Source: Sulfurovum sp. | Lineage (GTDB): Bacteria; Campylobacterota; Campylobacteria; Campylobacterales; Sulfurovaceae | NCBI GenBank assembly: GCA_027049035.1 | Contig: JALTVI010000026.1 | Location: 20,966 to 84,965, forward strand | Length of the DNA: 64,000 nt | Reading direction: 5' to 3' | In this document: piece after piece, positions 23,595-32,135 of the stretch | Layout of the letters: each line of letters starts with the position of its first letter | Position numbering within the stretch: the first letter of the stretch is position 1 | Made by a program: the position numbers and the translations under genes | Notes under the pieces: model-generated | Seen by the model: only the letters and a program-made list of their open reading frames with translations | What the model was told of the DNA's origin: nothing | Databases searched by the model: none

Positions 23595-23856
23595 TATTGC
23601 CATACATAAAGTATTCACAAAAGATCTCAAAAAAGCCCAACTCAACCCAACCAATACTGCAAAGCTTTTTATGTATATCTCTCTACTTTTGAATGAGGAA
23701 GCACTACCCGCAGAGGCAAAAGATCACGATCTTATGGGAAACTATAAAGATACAAGAGAGTTTCATGTCAGCGGAGATCTTCTTGTAGTTTACAGAATAG
23801 AAGAGAATACTTTGGAACTCTTGAGACTGGGGACACACTCCCAGCTCTTTAAGTAA
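23587..23856 (+). CDS. YafQ/RelE-family mRNA interferase toxin
   Basis: 89 residues from GTG 23587, preceded by AAAAAGG. KDHDLMGNYKDTREFHVSGD, LLVVYRI and LLRLGTHSQLF match YafQ, a ribosome-dependent endonuclease. His and Asp residues in these blocks (KDHDL, GTHS) correspond to the catalytic region. It overlaps the antitoxin stop. The pair lies just outside attR, but between copies of a 22-bp repeat, so it may have arrived separately. Confidence 0.88.
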   Translation: MLDIAIHKVFTKDLKKAQLNPTNTAKLFMYISLLLNEEALPAEAKDHDLMGNYKDTREFHVSGDLLVVYRIEENTLELLRLGTHSQLFK

Positions 23857-23867
23857 AGGTCATTAGG

Positions 23868-23889
23868 GGGAATTGAACCCGGTTCCCAA
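23868..23889. repeat. 22-bp direct repeat, copy 2 (T-arm-like)
   Basis: Identical to 23049-23070. It lies between the toxin gene and alr, 3 bp before the alr stop codon. Confidence 0.7.
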
Positions 23890-23891
23890 AT

Positions 23892-24896
23892 CTATACCAC
23901 CACTCTCTCAATATCTTTCGACAACGCTGTCATCACCTCATACGAAATCGTCCCCAACTGCCTTGCAGCATCCTGTGCATCATTGAATACAACAGTCTCA
24001 TCCTTTTCACTCTCCAGTGAGATGAAATCCATCGACACCCGTCCCAATATAGGCAGACCCTCTGCTGTTACAAAAGGGGCGAAAGTCTTGCCGCGGCACC
24101 AGCCGTCACCATAGCCCAGATCGTACGTGGAGACGGACATGTCACGTGCTGCGGTGAAGTCGCCGCCATACCCTACCCGTTCACCCTTTTTAAGTTTACG
24201 TGTTGCGACTCTGGAAGCTGTCAGTTTCATGACTGGTTTTAAAGGAACAGTGTCAAACGCTTCGGGAAGTTCGTTGTAGCCGTAAGCGGCAATCCCCACT
24301 CGCACAAGCTCCTCTTCAAAACTGTTTGCACGCAGAATCGCTGCAGAGTTGTGGGAGTGGAAGCGTACATTGGTAAAGCCAGCGGCCTTGACCTTCTCTT
24401 TTACCTTCTCAAACTGCTTGCGCTGCCAGAAAAGTTCCGAACCCATTTCATCTGCAGAACGGAAGTGGGTCATTACACCAAACAGTACAAGCCCTTTCTG
24501 ACCGATTCTCTCCAATGCCTCATCCAACTCATCCATAGCAATGCCGTTTCTGTGCATCCCCGTATCGACCTTTAATTCGACCCGCGCACCCTTTTGCGCC
24601 GTGTCAATATCATGCAGTGAATTGAGTGTATAGCTGCACTGTTCATCAGCAACAGCCTTGTCACCCAGTATCAAAATATGTTTGAAGTAGGGTCTGATCG
24701 ACTCCGCTTCTGTCTGGTTGCGCACCACCGCTTCCGTCAAACCGAATTCGGAGGCAAGACGAGCCATCAGCTCAAGACCGTGCCCGTAGGCGTTGTCTTT
24801 AAGGACAATGGCCACCTTCTCTTTTGAGCCGGTCTTCAGTGCGATTTGGTTAAGATTGTGATAAAAATTTGCTTTGCTGATGATTATTTTTGCCAT
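23892..24896 (-). CDS. alr: alanine racemase
   Basis: 334 residues, a PLP enzyme making D-alanine for peptidoglycan. [10 protein letters not shown] near the N-terminus carries the PLP lysine (about residue 33); VDTGMHRNG is conserved, GYGGDF provides the catalytic tyrosine, and YDLGYGDG plus GRVSMDF follow as in all Alr. KDNAYGHG in place of the usual KADAYGHG is, from memory, frequent in Campylobacterota. The start at 24896 agrees with the family N-terminus. Confidence 0.95.
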   Translation of the reverse strand: MAKIIISKANFYHNLNQIALKTGSKEKVAIVLKDNAYGHGLELMARLASEFGLTEAVVRNQTEAESIRPYFKHILILGDKAVADEQCSYTLNSLHDIDTAQKGARVELKVDTGMHRNGIAMDELDEALERIGQKGLVLFGVMTHFRSADEMGSELFWQRKQFEKVKEKVKAAGFTNVRFHSHNSAAILRANSFEEELVRVGIAAYGYNELPEAFDTVPLKPVMKLTASRVATRKLKKGERVGYGGDFTAARDMSVSTYDLGYGDGWCRGKTFAPFVTAEGLPILGRVSMDFISLESEKDETVVFNDAQDAARQLGTISYEVMTALSKDIERVVV

Positions 24897-24907
24897 GAGG
24901 TATTATA

Positions 24908-24935
24908 GTTAAAAATTAAAAAGTTAAAGTTAAAA
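24908..24935. repeat. degenerate TTAAAA heptamer array
   Basis: GTTAAAA, ATTAAAA, one extra A, GTTAAA and GTTAAAA between alr and the small gene at 24944. No flanking hairpin is clear. Confidence 0.4.
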
Positions 24936-24943
24936 GGCTACAT

Positions 24944-25081
24944 GTGGATACGATCACCATCGTTAAAATTGTCGGTATGACACTTACGGCAGGATTTGTA
25001 CTCTATCTGCTCAAAGTACTCATCGGGGTCATTAGAGAGGACCGTTCCGGACGCCCCAACGAAAAGTGCGACCTGGACTAG
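24944..25081 (+). CDS. 45-residue small membrane protein
   Basis: GTG 24944 (AAAAGG upstream) to TAG 25079-25081. One hydrophobic helix (VGMTLTAGFVLYLLKVLIGV) is followed by a charged tail (IREDRSGRPNEKCDLD). It lies between alr and the repeat element. I do not recognise it, but the tidy topology and RBS argue that it is real. Confidence 0.5.
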   Translation: MDTITIVKIVGMTLTAGFVLYLLKVLIGVIREDRSGRPNEKCDLD

Positions 25082-25281
25082 TGCAGCATAGCTGCAAGTG
25101 AAGAGTTAAGAGTGAATAGTGAATAGATTTGGTATGCTTTTCTATCGAAAAGCTTTTATTTAATCAGAGGGATAGCTCATGACTTATTCTATAATAAAAG
25201 CATTGCAACGCAATGCAAACCAACAATCTTACATCCTCAATCCTCAATCCTCAATCCTCTCTCACAGGAGTATCCTGTGAG
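25082..25281. repeat. complete paired hairpin-heptamer element upstream of aguA
   Basis: Best-preserved paired locus. Left half: outer hairpin TGCAGC/GCTGCA (25082-25096), units AGTGAAG, AGTTAAG, AGTGAAT, AGTGAAT (25097-25124), inner hairpin GCTTTTC, tatc, GAAAAGC (25136-25153) followed by TTTTATT. After a 40-bp spacer comes the right half: AATAAAAGC, inner hairpin GCATTGC/GCAATGC (25200-25216), three TCCTCAA units and a partial fourth (25234-25260), outer hairpin CTCACAGGA, gta, TCCTGTGAG (25261-25281). The latter contains GGAG and the GTG start of aguA. Confidence 0.8.
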
Positions 25282-26293
25282 AAGACTCCCCGCCGAGTGG
25301 GAGAAGCAACGCTGTGTGCTGATGAGCTTCCCGCATGAAGAGACCGACTGGTACGATCCTGCCAACCCGAAGTCCCTCAACGAAGCCCTCTCTCCCTTTA
25401 TTCGCATCGCGCAGGCCATCGCCTACAAGGAGCCTGTCTATATCATCTGCAAAGACAAGCAGAAGATCAGTTCGATGTTCTGCTCGACATTCAACATGAT
25501 CTTCATCGAACTGCCCACCAACGATACCTGGATACGCGACTACGGCTACATTACCGTCGAAGAGAATGGTGAAAAAAGACTGCTTGACTTCACCTTTGAC
25601 GGCTGGGGCGGAAAGTTTAAGTCTGCTCTTGACAACGATGTCAATCAAGCACTCCACAAGAAAGGCTATATGGGTACCACACCGCTGGAACAGATCGATT
25701 TCGTGCTAGAGGGCGGCTCCATAGAGAGTGACGGAGAGGGGACCATTCTGACAACGTCACAGTGCCTGTGCAATCCCAACCGTAATGGCGGCCTGACAAA
25801 AGATGAAGTTGAGAAGAAATTAGCAGTGTACCTCGGTGCCAAGCGTGTTCTGTGGCTTGACCACGGCTATCTTGCAGGCGATGACACCGACAGCCATATT
25901 GACACACTGGCTCGTTTTGTCAATAAGGATACCATTGTCTATGTCAAGTGTGATGACAGTAGTGACGAGCACTACGAAGCGCTCAAAGCGATGGAGGAGC
26001 AGCTCAAAAGCTTCCGGACAGAGGGGGGTACGCCCTATCAGCTCATCCCGCTGCCCATGTGTGAGCCAAAGCATGACAAAGAGGACAACCGCCTGCCGGC
26101 AACCTACGCCAACTTTCTCATCAGCAACGGTGCTGTGGTCTACCCCACCTATGGCGACAAAACAAACGATGCCAAAGCAGGTGAAATCTTCAAACAGCTC
26201 TTCCCTGACAGAGAAATCATTCCTGTCAACTGCCTCAAACTCATCGAGGAGGGCGGCAGCCTGCACTGCTCGACGATGCAGATACCCTTTTAG
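25277..26293 (+). CDS. aguA: agmatine deiminase
   Basis: 338 residues of the peptidyl-arginine-deiminase-like family that turns agmatine into N-carbamoylputrescine. NDTWIRDYG, EGGSIESDGEG, GDDTDSHIDTLARF and the catalytic cysteine in GGSLHCSTMQIP are all present. The GTG start lies in the 3' arm of a 9-bp hairpin, with GGAG 6 bases upstream in the 5' arm and loop. aguB follows 9 bp later, giving a two-step route to putrescine. Confidence 0.93.
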   Translation: MRRLPAEWEKQRCVLMSFPHEETDWYDPANPKSLNEALSPFIRIAQAIAYKEPVYIICKDKQKISSMFCSTFNMIFIELPTNDTWIRDYGYITVEENGEKRLLDFTFDGWGGKFKSALDNDVNQALHKKGYMGTTPLEQIDFVLEGGSIESDGEGTILTTSQCLCNPNRNGGLTKDEVEKKLAVYLGAKRVLWLDHGYLAGDDTDSHIDTLARFVNKDTIVYVKCDDSSDEHYEALKAMEEQLKSFRTEGGTPYQLIPLPMCEPKHDKEDNRLPATYANFLISNGAVVYPTYGDKTNDAKAGEIFKQLFPDREIIPVNCLKLIEEGGSLHCSTMQIPF

Positions 26294-26302
26294 GAGTAAC
26301 GA

Positions 26303-27205
26303 ATGAAAACAGCCCTGATTCAGCAGTCTTACCACGGCAGCAAAGAGGCAACCATTGCCCGTACGCTTGAGATGATCGCGCAGACCGATGCCGAACTTGT
26401 CATCTTGCAGGAGCTGCACCAAAGCGAATATTTCTGTCAGTGTGAAGATACAAAATTCTTCGATTATGCCGAAGCGTATGAAGAAGATATCGCCTTTTGG
26501 CAAAATGTGAGCAAAGAGCGGCAGATCGTGCTGATCACCTCCCTCTTTGAAAAACGCACAGCAGGCATCTACCACAATACCGCCTATGTCTTCGATCACG
26601 GTAAGATCGCAGGGAAATACCGCAAAATGCATATCCCCGATGATCCCGGGTACTATGAAAAATTCTACTTCACTCCCGGAGATACAGGATTTGAGCCCAT
26701 CGATACCTCCGTAGGCAGGCTTGGTGTGCTGGTCTGCTGGGACCAGTGGTACCCAGAGGCTGCTCGCATCATGGCGCTCAAGGGAGCCGAAGTGCTCATC
26801 TACCCAACCGCCATCGGCTATCTTGAATGCCCCAAAGAACGCTACGACGAACTGTGTGAAAAAGAGAATACCCCCGAAGAGAAGCGAAAAATGCGTGAAG
26901 CATGGATCGCCGTGCAGCGCGGACACGCCGTCGCCAACGGCATTCCCGTACTAACGGTCAACCGTGTAGGCAGCGAGAAAGATCCCTCCGGAGTGCTTGA
27001 GGGTATACAGTTCTGGGGCAACAGCTTCGCTTTCGGTCCCCAGGGCGAACTGCTGGCAGAGGGTTCACAGGAAAATGAAGAGGTCATCGAATTGGAGCTG
27101 GACCTGAAGGCAGGAGAAGAGATACGCAAAATATGGCCGTTCCTCAGAGACCGCCGTATCGAATCATACAGCTGTTTGCAAAAACGTTTTTGTGATGAGG
27201 ATTGA
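26303..27205 (+). CDS. aguB: N-carbamoylputrescine amidohydrolase
   Basis: 300 residues, nitrilase superfamily. The catalytic triad is visible: Glu in LQELHQSEYF, Lys in KYRKMHIPDDPGYYEK, Cys in VLVCWDQWYPEAAR. It hydrolyses N-carbamoylputrescine to putrescine, CO2 and ammonia and completes the pathway begun by aguA, with which it is co-transcribed. Confidence 0.93.
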   Translation: MKTALIQQSYHGSKEATIARTLEMIAQTDAELVILQELHQSEYFCQCEDTKFFDYAEAYEEDIAFWQNVSKERQIVLITSLFEKRTAGIYHNTAYVFDHGKIAGKYRKMHIPDDPGYYEKFYFTPGDTGFEPIDTSVGRLGVLVCWDQWYPEAARIMALKGAEVLIYPTAIGYLECPKERYDELCEKENTPEEKRKMREAWIAVQRGHAVANGIPVLTVNRVGSEKDPSGVLEGIQFWGNSFAFGPQGELLAEGSQENEEVIELELDLKAGEEIRKIWPFLRDRRIESYSCLQKRFCDED

Positions 27206-27255
27206 TACTCAATAGCCGGTAACGTTCAAAATACATATCTCAACCTTTTATATTT

Positions 27256-27333
27256 CAATAAAAGCATTGCGCAGCAATGCATACCAAAACTCTTCACTAT
27301 TCACCATTCACCATTCACTATTCACAATTCATT
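27256..27333 (+). repeat. hairpin-heptamer element between aguB and globin
   Basis: AATAAAAGC start, inner hairpin GCATTGC, gca, GCAATGC (27264-27280), ATACCAAAACT, then six 7-bp units (CTTCACT, ATTCACC twice, ATTCACT, ATTCACA, ATTCATT; 27292-27333). No outer hairpin is evident here. TATAAT at 27368-27373 may be the globin -10. Confidence 0.75.
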
Positions 27334-27403
27334 GCTTCACCTAAGCCAACCTCTAAGTTATATAGATTATAATCCTCAGTAATTTACACTTGAAAGGCTT
27401 CCC

Positions 27404-27925
27404 ATGGCAACACGAAGAGAGATCATGGATTTACCTATGACTGCTGTCGAAAAAGGCAAACCCGTACACTTCAAGAACCCTCCAAAGGCTTTCTTTGATG
27501 CAGTCGGCGGCGAAAAGGGAATGAAAGCGCTGATGTACGACTTCTACGACAAAATCTACGAGAGCAAGATCGCCCACTTCTTCCCGCAGGATGAGGAGGA
27601 GTTCGAAGAGGTCAAGAAGAAAAACAGCAAATTCTTCATTCAGATCTGCGGCGGCCCGAAAGTCTATGAGGGTGAGAGCAAGGGGATGGACCTGAACGAA
27701 TATATGATCCGCATCCACGATGACTTCTCCATCAACGAAAACAACCGTATCGAATGGCTGGGCACGATGCGCGAGGCACTTGCAGACAAAGCACAGCATG
27801 TCGATATCAACCTCATCAGGGAATTCTGGGAGTACCTTGAAAACTTCTCAAAGCTGACGGTGAATACCTTTGCCGACGGAAGCACCTACTACGCAGCCTA
27901 TACTTTGGCAAAAGAAGAGGGATAG
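27404..27925 (+). CDS. truncated hemoglobin
   Basis: A 173-residue 2-over-2 globin: VGGEKGMKALMYDFYDKIYE is the usual start, FFIQICGGPKVYEG and the proximal-helix IRIHDDFSI (His about 115) with NRIEWLGTMREAL place it in the trHb group II-like branch. It has N- and C-terminal extensions of about 25 and 20 residues. Likely role: binding O2 or NO and detoxification. AAAGGC lies before the ATG. The stop TAG overlaps the first unit of an AGGATTG array. Confidence 0.87.
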   Translation: MATRREIMDLPMTAVEKGKPVHFKNPPKAFFDAVGGEKGMKALMYDFYDKIYESKIAHFFPQDEEEFEEVKKKNSKFFIQICGGPKVYEGESKGMDLNEYMIRIHDDFSINENNRIEWLGTMREALADKAQHVDINLIREFWEYLENFSKLTVNTFADGSTYYAAYTLAKEEG

Positions 27926-28075
27926 GATTGAGGATTGAGGATTGAGGATTGAGGATTGAGGATTTTGACACAGTTTTACACTGTTGTCAACCCCTTTCAT
28001 AAAAGCTTTTCGAAAGAAAAGCATACCAAAACTCTTCATTCTTCACTCTTCACTAAAAAACGCTTCGCGTTTTTT
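27924..28075. repeat. paired heptamer element between globin and nudix genes
   Basis: Left: AGGATTG five times (27924-27958) and a bulged hairpin TTGACACAGT/ACTGTTGTCAA (27965-27990). Right: inner hairpin GCTTTTC, gaaa, GAAAAGC (28005-28022), GCATACCAAAACT, units CTTCATT, CTTCACT, CTTCACT (28034-28054), outer hairpin AAAAAACGC, ttc, GCGTTTTTT (28055-28075). The last hairpin is coding sequence at the end of the nudix gene, whose stop TGA lies in the heptamers. Confidence 0.75.
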
Positions 28076-28629
28076 TCCCGCCACCACAAAAACGCAAACA
28101 TCAGTCCCGGCGTCTTGGCGATACTCTCATCGAAAATGAAACGGTCTATCTCACGAACAGGAAGCTCTATCACTTCGATCTGCTCTCCTTCTATACCTCC
28201 GCCCTCACCGACATGCATCTTTTCATCCACTTCCGCATAGTAGAGTGTCTGCCTGCTTCCGGCAAACCCTACGGAGGTATGAAACGACGTCACCCGCTCA
28301 ACCGCTTCGAGCGGTACACTGTAACCGCACTCCTCCTCTATCTCTTCAACCGCGATCTGCACCAGCGGAAGCTCCTTGTCCACAATACCCGCGCAGAGCT
28401 CCACGGTCACCCCTTTGCCATCATTGAGATAGACAGCCGGGCGAAACTGCTTAACCAGAACGAACGCCTCTTGTTGGGTATGATAGATCAAAATCGCCAC
28501 ACTGTCGTGCGCTTCGACAATCTCCCAGCTCTTCTCCACACCATCCTGTCTGTAGCGTGCACGCTCCGTTTTGATAAAGCGGGCATTCTCCAGCGGTTCG
28601 GTCCAAAATGCTTCAATCTTGCCTGTCAT
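28036..28629 (-). CDS. Nudix hydrolase, UDP-sugar/ADP-ribose diphosphatase type
   Basis: 197 residues resembling NUDT14-type nucleoside-diphosphate-sugar hydrolases: FVLVKQFRPAVYLN, VELCAGIVDKE and a Nudix box whose REUxEExGU core reads EEIEEECGY (Arg replaced by Glu), then TSVGFAGSRQTLYYAEV. ATG 28629 has GGAG 4 bases upstream and overlaps the M23 peptidase gene by 17 bp. The last residues (RFLVKSEE) and the stop come from the outer hairpin and heptamers of the adjoining element, so the C-terminus has been remodelled. Confidence 0.85.
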   Translation of the reverse strand: MTGKIEAFWTEPLENARFIKTERARYRQDGVEKSWEIVEAHDSVAILIYHTQQEAFVLVKQFRPAVYLNDGKGVTVELCAGIVDKELPLVQIAVEEIEEECGYSVPLEAVERVTSFHTSVGFAGSRQTLYYAEVDEKMHVGEGGGIEGEQIEVIELPVREIDRFIFDESIAKTPGLMFAFLWWREKNAKRFLVKSEE

Positions 28630-29914
28630 CGGTCTCCTCCAGCAGCTCTTCATCTTTGAGCTTCCCGTCAAAACGGTCCTTGTCCCAAATATAGGACGGT
28701 GTATCATTCATAAGATATACTTCAATCTTCTTACGCTTCTGCGCCGTACCTTTGATCTCCACTTTTTTGTATTTTGTCGTCTTGACATTCTCATAACGGG
28801 TGAACTTTTTCAGTACCGATCCGGACGAAACCGATTTACGACGCAGTACTTTCATCGGGTTTATCCAGCGCCCGTTCTTCATCAGACCAAAATGCAGATG
28901 CGGACCGGTGCTGCGTCCGGAACTCCCTACATATCCGATAATCTGTCCCTTTTTAACATGCTGCCCGCGTTTGACACGGATCCGGCTCTGGTGTGCATAA
29001 AGCGAAATATACCCGCCGGCATGTTTGATCTTTACTACACGCCCATAGCCGCCCATCCAGCCCGCATAAATCACTTTCCCGTCATTGACAGCCAGCAGCG
29101 GTGTACCGCGTCTGGCACCGAAATCTGTTCCATGATGGGGACGGTAACGGTGTAGTATGGGATGCCAGCGCCGGTAGGAGAAACCGGAAGTGATACGGGC
29201 GTGGCGAAGCGGCATGCCAAAAACCTTGCCTTTACCTTTTCCGACTCGCCGGGTATAAACAACCTTTTTCTTCCCTGTCACGGTATAGGCAACTTTTTTG
29301 TTTGCATCACTATAGCCGTTGCCGTCCTCATCCACATAAATGAAGGAGTCCTTGCCCCGGGTGTGCACTTTGACAATTTCCATACGCGGCATCGCATAGA
29401 CCTCGCCGAGTCTGGTCTTCTGCCGGTAGACAAAGGCCACTTCATCACCCTTGCGAAGCTTTTTGATATTGACTACCCCTTTGAGTGCCATTCCCAGCCG
29501 CTTGGCAACATCGGGGTGGTTGGTGCTCTTCAACGCATCGGTATAGGGGTTTTTTTCGATCCTGATATGGCCGAAATACTCTTTGTCCTGGTAGATAATA
29601 GGAATAATGTCAAAACCGTAACCGCTCTCCCGGGCTGCCTGTCTAAAGAGATGAATCTGCATCTCTTCACTGATGGGGATGAGTGCCTGATCGAGCGTTC
29701 CATTCTCATCAACAGACTCATAATAGCTCCGGTCACTGCGTATTTCGAGCAGAAACTTTTTGTCGTCATCCGAGATAGACTGAAGCAGAGTATGGGGGAT
29801 GCCTTTTTCATCCAGATAATCCGAAAAGGTTTTGCCCTTTTCCCACTGCCGGTACTCCACCTTCATCCCGAATGCCAGACTGATGCACAGCAGTGCCGCT
29901 ATAAATATTCGCAT
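28613..29914 (-). CDS. M23 peptidoglycan peptidase, Csd3/Pgp3-like
   Basis: 433 residues: signal segment (about 1-17), an N-terminal inhibitory-type domain, and a LytM domain with HHGTDFGARRGTP (HxxxD zinc ligands) and GPHLHFGLM (HxH). The domain layout is that of Csd3/Pgp3, the DD-endopeptidase/carboxypeptidase controlling helical shape in Helicobacter and Campylobacter. A basic tail of about 70 residues (KKFTRYENVKTTKYKK and on) is an extra. ATG 29914 is chosen at the signal peptide; a GTG 11 codons upstream is possible. Confidence 0.82.
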   Translation of the reverse strand: MRIFIAALLCISLAFGMKVEYRQWEKGKTFSDYLDEKGIPHTLLQSISDDDKKFLLEIRSDRSYYESVDENGTLDQALIPISEEMQIHLFRQAARESGYGFDIIPIIYQDKEYFGHIRIEKNPYTDALKSTNHPDVAKRLGMALKGVVNIKKLRKGDEVAFVYRQKTRLGEVYAMPRMEIVKVHTRGKDSFIYVDEDGNGYSDANKKVAYTVTGKKKVVYTRRVGKGKGKVFGMPLRHARITSGFSYRRWHPILHRYRPHHGTDFGARRGTPLLAVNDGKVIYAGWMGGYGRVVKIKHAGGYISLYAHQSRIRVKRGQHVKKGQIIGYVGSSGRSTGPHLHFGLMKNGRWINPMKVLRRKSVSSGSVLKKFTRYENVKTTKYKKVEIKGTAQKRKKIEVYLMNDTPSYIWDKDRFDGKLKDEELLEETDDRQD

Positions 29915-30054
29915 ACCTCTTGTCGATGCTCCCCTCGAAAATAGCACTAATTATAGCCGAATAATATTAACCGACTCGCGGGAAAAGCTCTCCTCATCGG
30001 ACTTTTACTCTTTTGGCTGTATAATCAGAGATCACTACGTCATAAAGGATCGCA

Positions 30055-30738
30055 ATGCGTAATATCGCCCTTTTCATACTTGCTGCTCTACCGCTTTTTG
30101 CAGGCTTTTTCCCACCCTCCATCCATACATCCGTAACTGCGTCAAACGGTACGACGCTACAGCTTGCCAAACCCTTTCCGGTTAACGGTATGAGCGGCAT
30201 TGTTATTCACAATTACGGCAATGACCTTAAAGCTGCCACCGGCTATATTGCACAAACTGCTTCCTCGGGCAGCGCAAAACTTATTGCAAAAGAGATCATC
30301 CACCACGAAGCGTTGCCAACCATAAAAACTCCCGTCACAAAAGGCGATAAAGTCATCGGCGGCTACCTCTACGACAATGTTATGCTGCTCGCACCCGATG
30401 CCGATACATACGCAAAAGTCACCAAGTCAATCCGCAAACACTGGGTGCATCCTGACCTCTTTGCTGTCTATCTCTCCGAAATCGGCGATACCTACCCTAC
30501 AAGAGAAAATCTTGCGCGCTTTGCCAAACAGTATCAGGTAGGGCTTATCTACATCATCAAACGCAACAGTGCAGTACTGCTTGACCCCATCTCCGGACAG
30601 GTTGTAGGCACACGTGCATTCAGCGGTGCACCTGCAAAAGCGCAATCACCTTTCTTTATGCGTATCGGTACCATAGAAGGAGGCTGGTTCTCCGATGATG
30701 CACCGGGTGACTACTATAAGATTATGGAGCAGTTCTGA
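30055..30738 (+). CDS. PgbA N-terminal domain protein (periplasmic/secreted)
   Basis: 227 residues: signal peptide (about 1-17), then a domain similar from memory to the N-terminus of Helicobacter plasminogen-binding protein PgbA (FFPPSIHTSVTAS, GMSGIVIHNYG, ALPTIKTPVTKGDKVIGGYLYDN, HPDLFAVYLSEIGD). The lysine-rich plasminogen-binding tail of PgbA is absent, so the ancestral role is probably different and unknown. It overlaps glcD by one base (TGATG), suggesting coupling. Confidence 0.75.
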   Translation: MRNIALFILAALPLFAGFFPPSIHTSVTASNGTTLQLAKPFPVNGMSGIVIHNYGNDLKAATGYIAQTASSGSAKLIAKEIIHHEALPTIKTPVTKGDKVIGGYLYDNVMLLAPDADTYAKVTKSIRKHWVHPDLFAVYLSEIGDTYPTRENLARFAKQYQVGLIYIIKRNSAVLLDPISGQVVGTRAFSGAPAKAQSPFFMRIGTIEGGWFSDDAPGDYYKIMEQF

Positions 30739-32120
30739 TGCTTGACGCCACACATATCAAAGCGCTTGAGGATCTTGTCGGAAAAGAGAACGTCTACAGC
30801 GACAAGGCGCATATGATCGCCTACAGCTACGATGCGACACGTACCCGCTTCGAACCCGATGCAGTCGTTTTCCCCCGCAACGAAGAGGATGTCAGCCGCA
30901 TCCTTGTCTACTGCAACCATCACGGTATCGTCATCACTCCGCGCGGTGCGGGCAGCGGCTTTACCGGCGGTGCGCTTCCGACCAAAGGCGGTATCACGCT
31001 TGCAATGGAAAAACATATGAACAAGATCCTGGAGATCGATATGGAAAATATGGTCGCGGTCGTACAGCCGGGGGTCATCAACATGGATCTGCAAAAAGCG
31101 GTCGAAGAAGTCGGTCTTTTCTATCCGCCCGACCCTGCCAGTGAAGAGTACTCCACCATCGGCGGCAACGTCAGCGAAAATGCCGGCGGCATGCGTGCAG
31201 CCAAATACGGCATTACCAAAGACTACGTCATGGCGCTGCGTGCCGTACGCGCCAACGGCGACATCATCCGCGCGGGCAAGCGTACCATCAAGGATGTGGC
31301 CGGCTACAACATTGCCGGTATTCTGACCGCTTCGGAGGGAACGCTGGCAGTCATTACCGAAATCACTGTCAAACTGCTGCCAAAACCGAAATTTCGCAAA
31401 GCCTATATGGGTGTCTTCCCCTCTGTTGAAGATGCGATGAATGCTGTCTTCAAATCGCTCGCCGGCGGTGCCAACCCGGTTGCGATGGAGTTCATGGACG
31501 CGCTTGTTGTGCAGGCGCTCAAAGAGAAGTTGGGTGTACAGCTCCCTGAAGATGCCGGCGCACTGCTCATCGGCGATGTCGACGGCAATGTCATCGAAGA
31601 GGTCGACTTCCAGCTGAATATTCTGGAGCAGTCGTTCAAAGAGAACGGTGCACAGGAGTTCGTTGTCGCCAACACCGACGAGGAGCGCGACAAACTCTGG
31701 TACGCCAGACGCAACGCTTCACCCTCCATTACCATTTACGGCAGCAAAAAGCTCAACGAGGACATTTCCGTACCAAGAAGCATGCTGCCTGAAGCGCTGA
31801 ACAAGATTTACGAAATAGGCGACCGTTACGGCTTCAAGGTCCCTTGCTTCGGCCATGCAGGCGACGGAAATATCCATGTCAATGTCATGGTGGATGGTTC
31901 GAATGAAAAACAACTAGAAGAGGGGCACAGAGCCATCGAAGAGATCTTCGAACTGGTTGTCGAGATGGGCGGTACGCTCAGCGGAGAACACGGAATCGGT
32001 ACCTCCAAAGCACCTTTTATGAACATTGCATTCAACGAAGCGGAGCTGCAGCTCTTCCGCGACATCAAGAAAGCGTTCGATCCCAACGGTATTCTCAATC
32101 CGGGAAAGATGGGGCTGTAA
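30738..32120 (+). CDS. glcD: FAD-linked oxidase, glycolate/D-lactate dehydrogenase GlcD type
   Basis: 460 residues: FAD-binding PCMH domain with TPRGAGSGFTGGALPTKGG and STIGGNVSENAGGMRA, then the C-terminal substrate domain ending FGHAGDGNIHVNVM, GEHGIGTSKAPFM and DPNGILNPGKMGL. It oxidises glycolate, D-lactate or a similar 2-hydroxyacid. No GlcE/GlcF gene lies in the window. Confidence 0.9.
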   Translation: MLDATHIKALEDLVGKENVYSDKAHMIAYSYDATRTRFEPDAVVFPRNEEDVSRILVYCNHHGIVITPRGAGSGFTGGALPTKGGITLAMEKHMNKILEIDMENMVAVVQPGVINMDLQKAVEEVGLFYPPDPASEEYSTIGGNVSENAGGMRAAKYGITKDYVMALRAVRANGDIIRAGKRTIKDVAGYNIAGILTASEGTLAVITEITVKLLPKPKFRKAYMGVFPSVEDAMNAVFKSLAGGANPVAMEFMDALVVQALKEKLGVQLPEDAGALLIGDVDGNVIEEVDFQLNILEQSFKENGAQEFVVANTDEERDKLWYARRNASPSITIYGSKKLNEDISVPRSMLPEALNKIYEIGDRYGFKVPCFGHAGDGNIHVNVMVDGSNEKQLEEGHRAIEEIFELVVEMGGTLSGEHGIGTSKAPFMNIAFNEAELQLFRDIKKAFDPNGILNPGKMGL

Positions 32121-32135
32121 AAAATTAAAAGGGGA

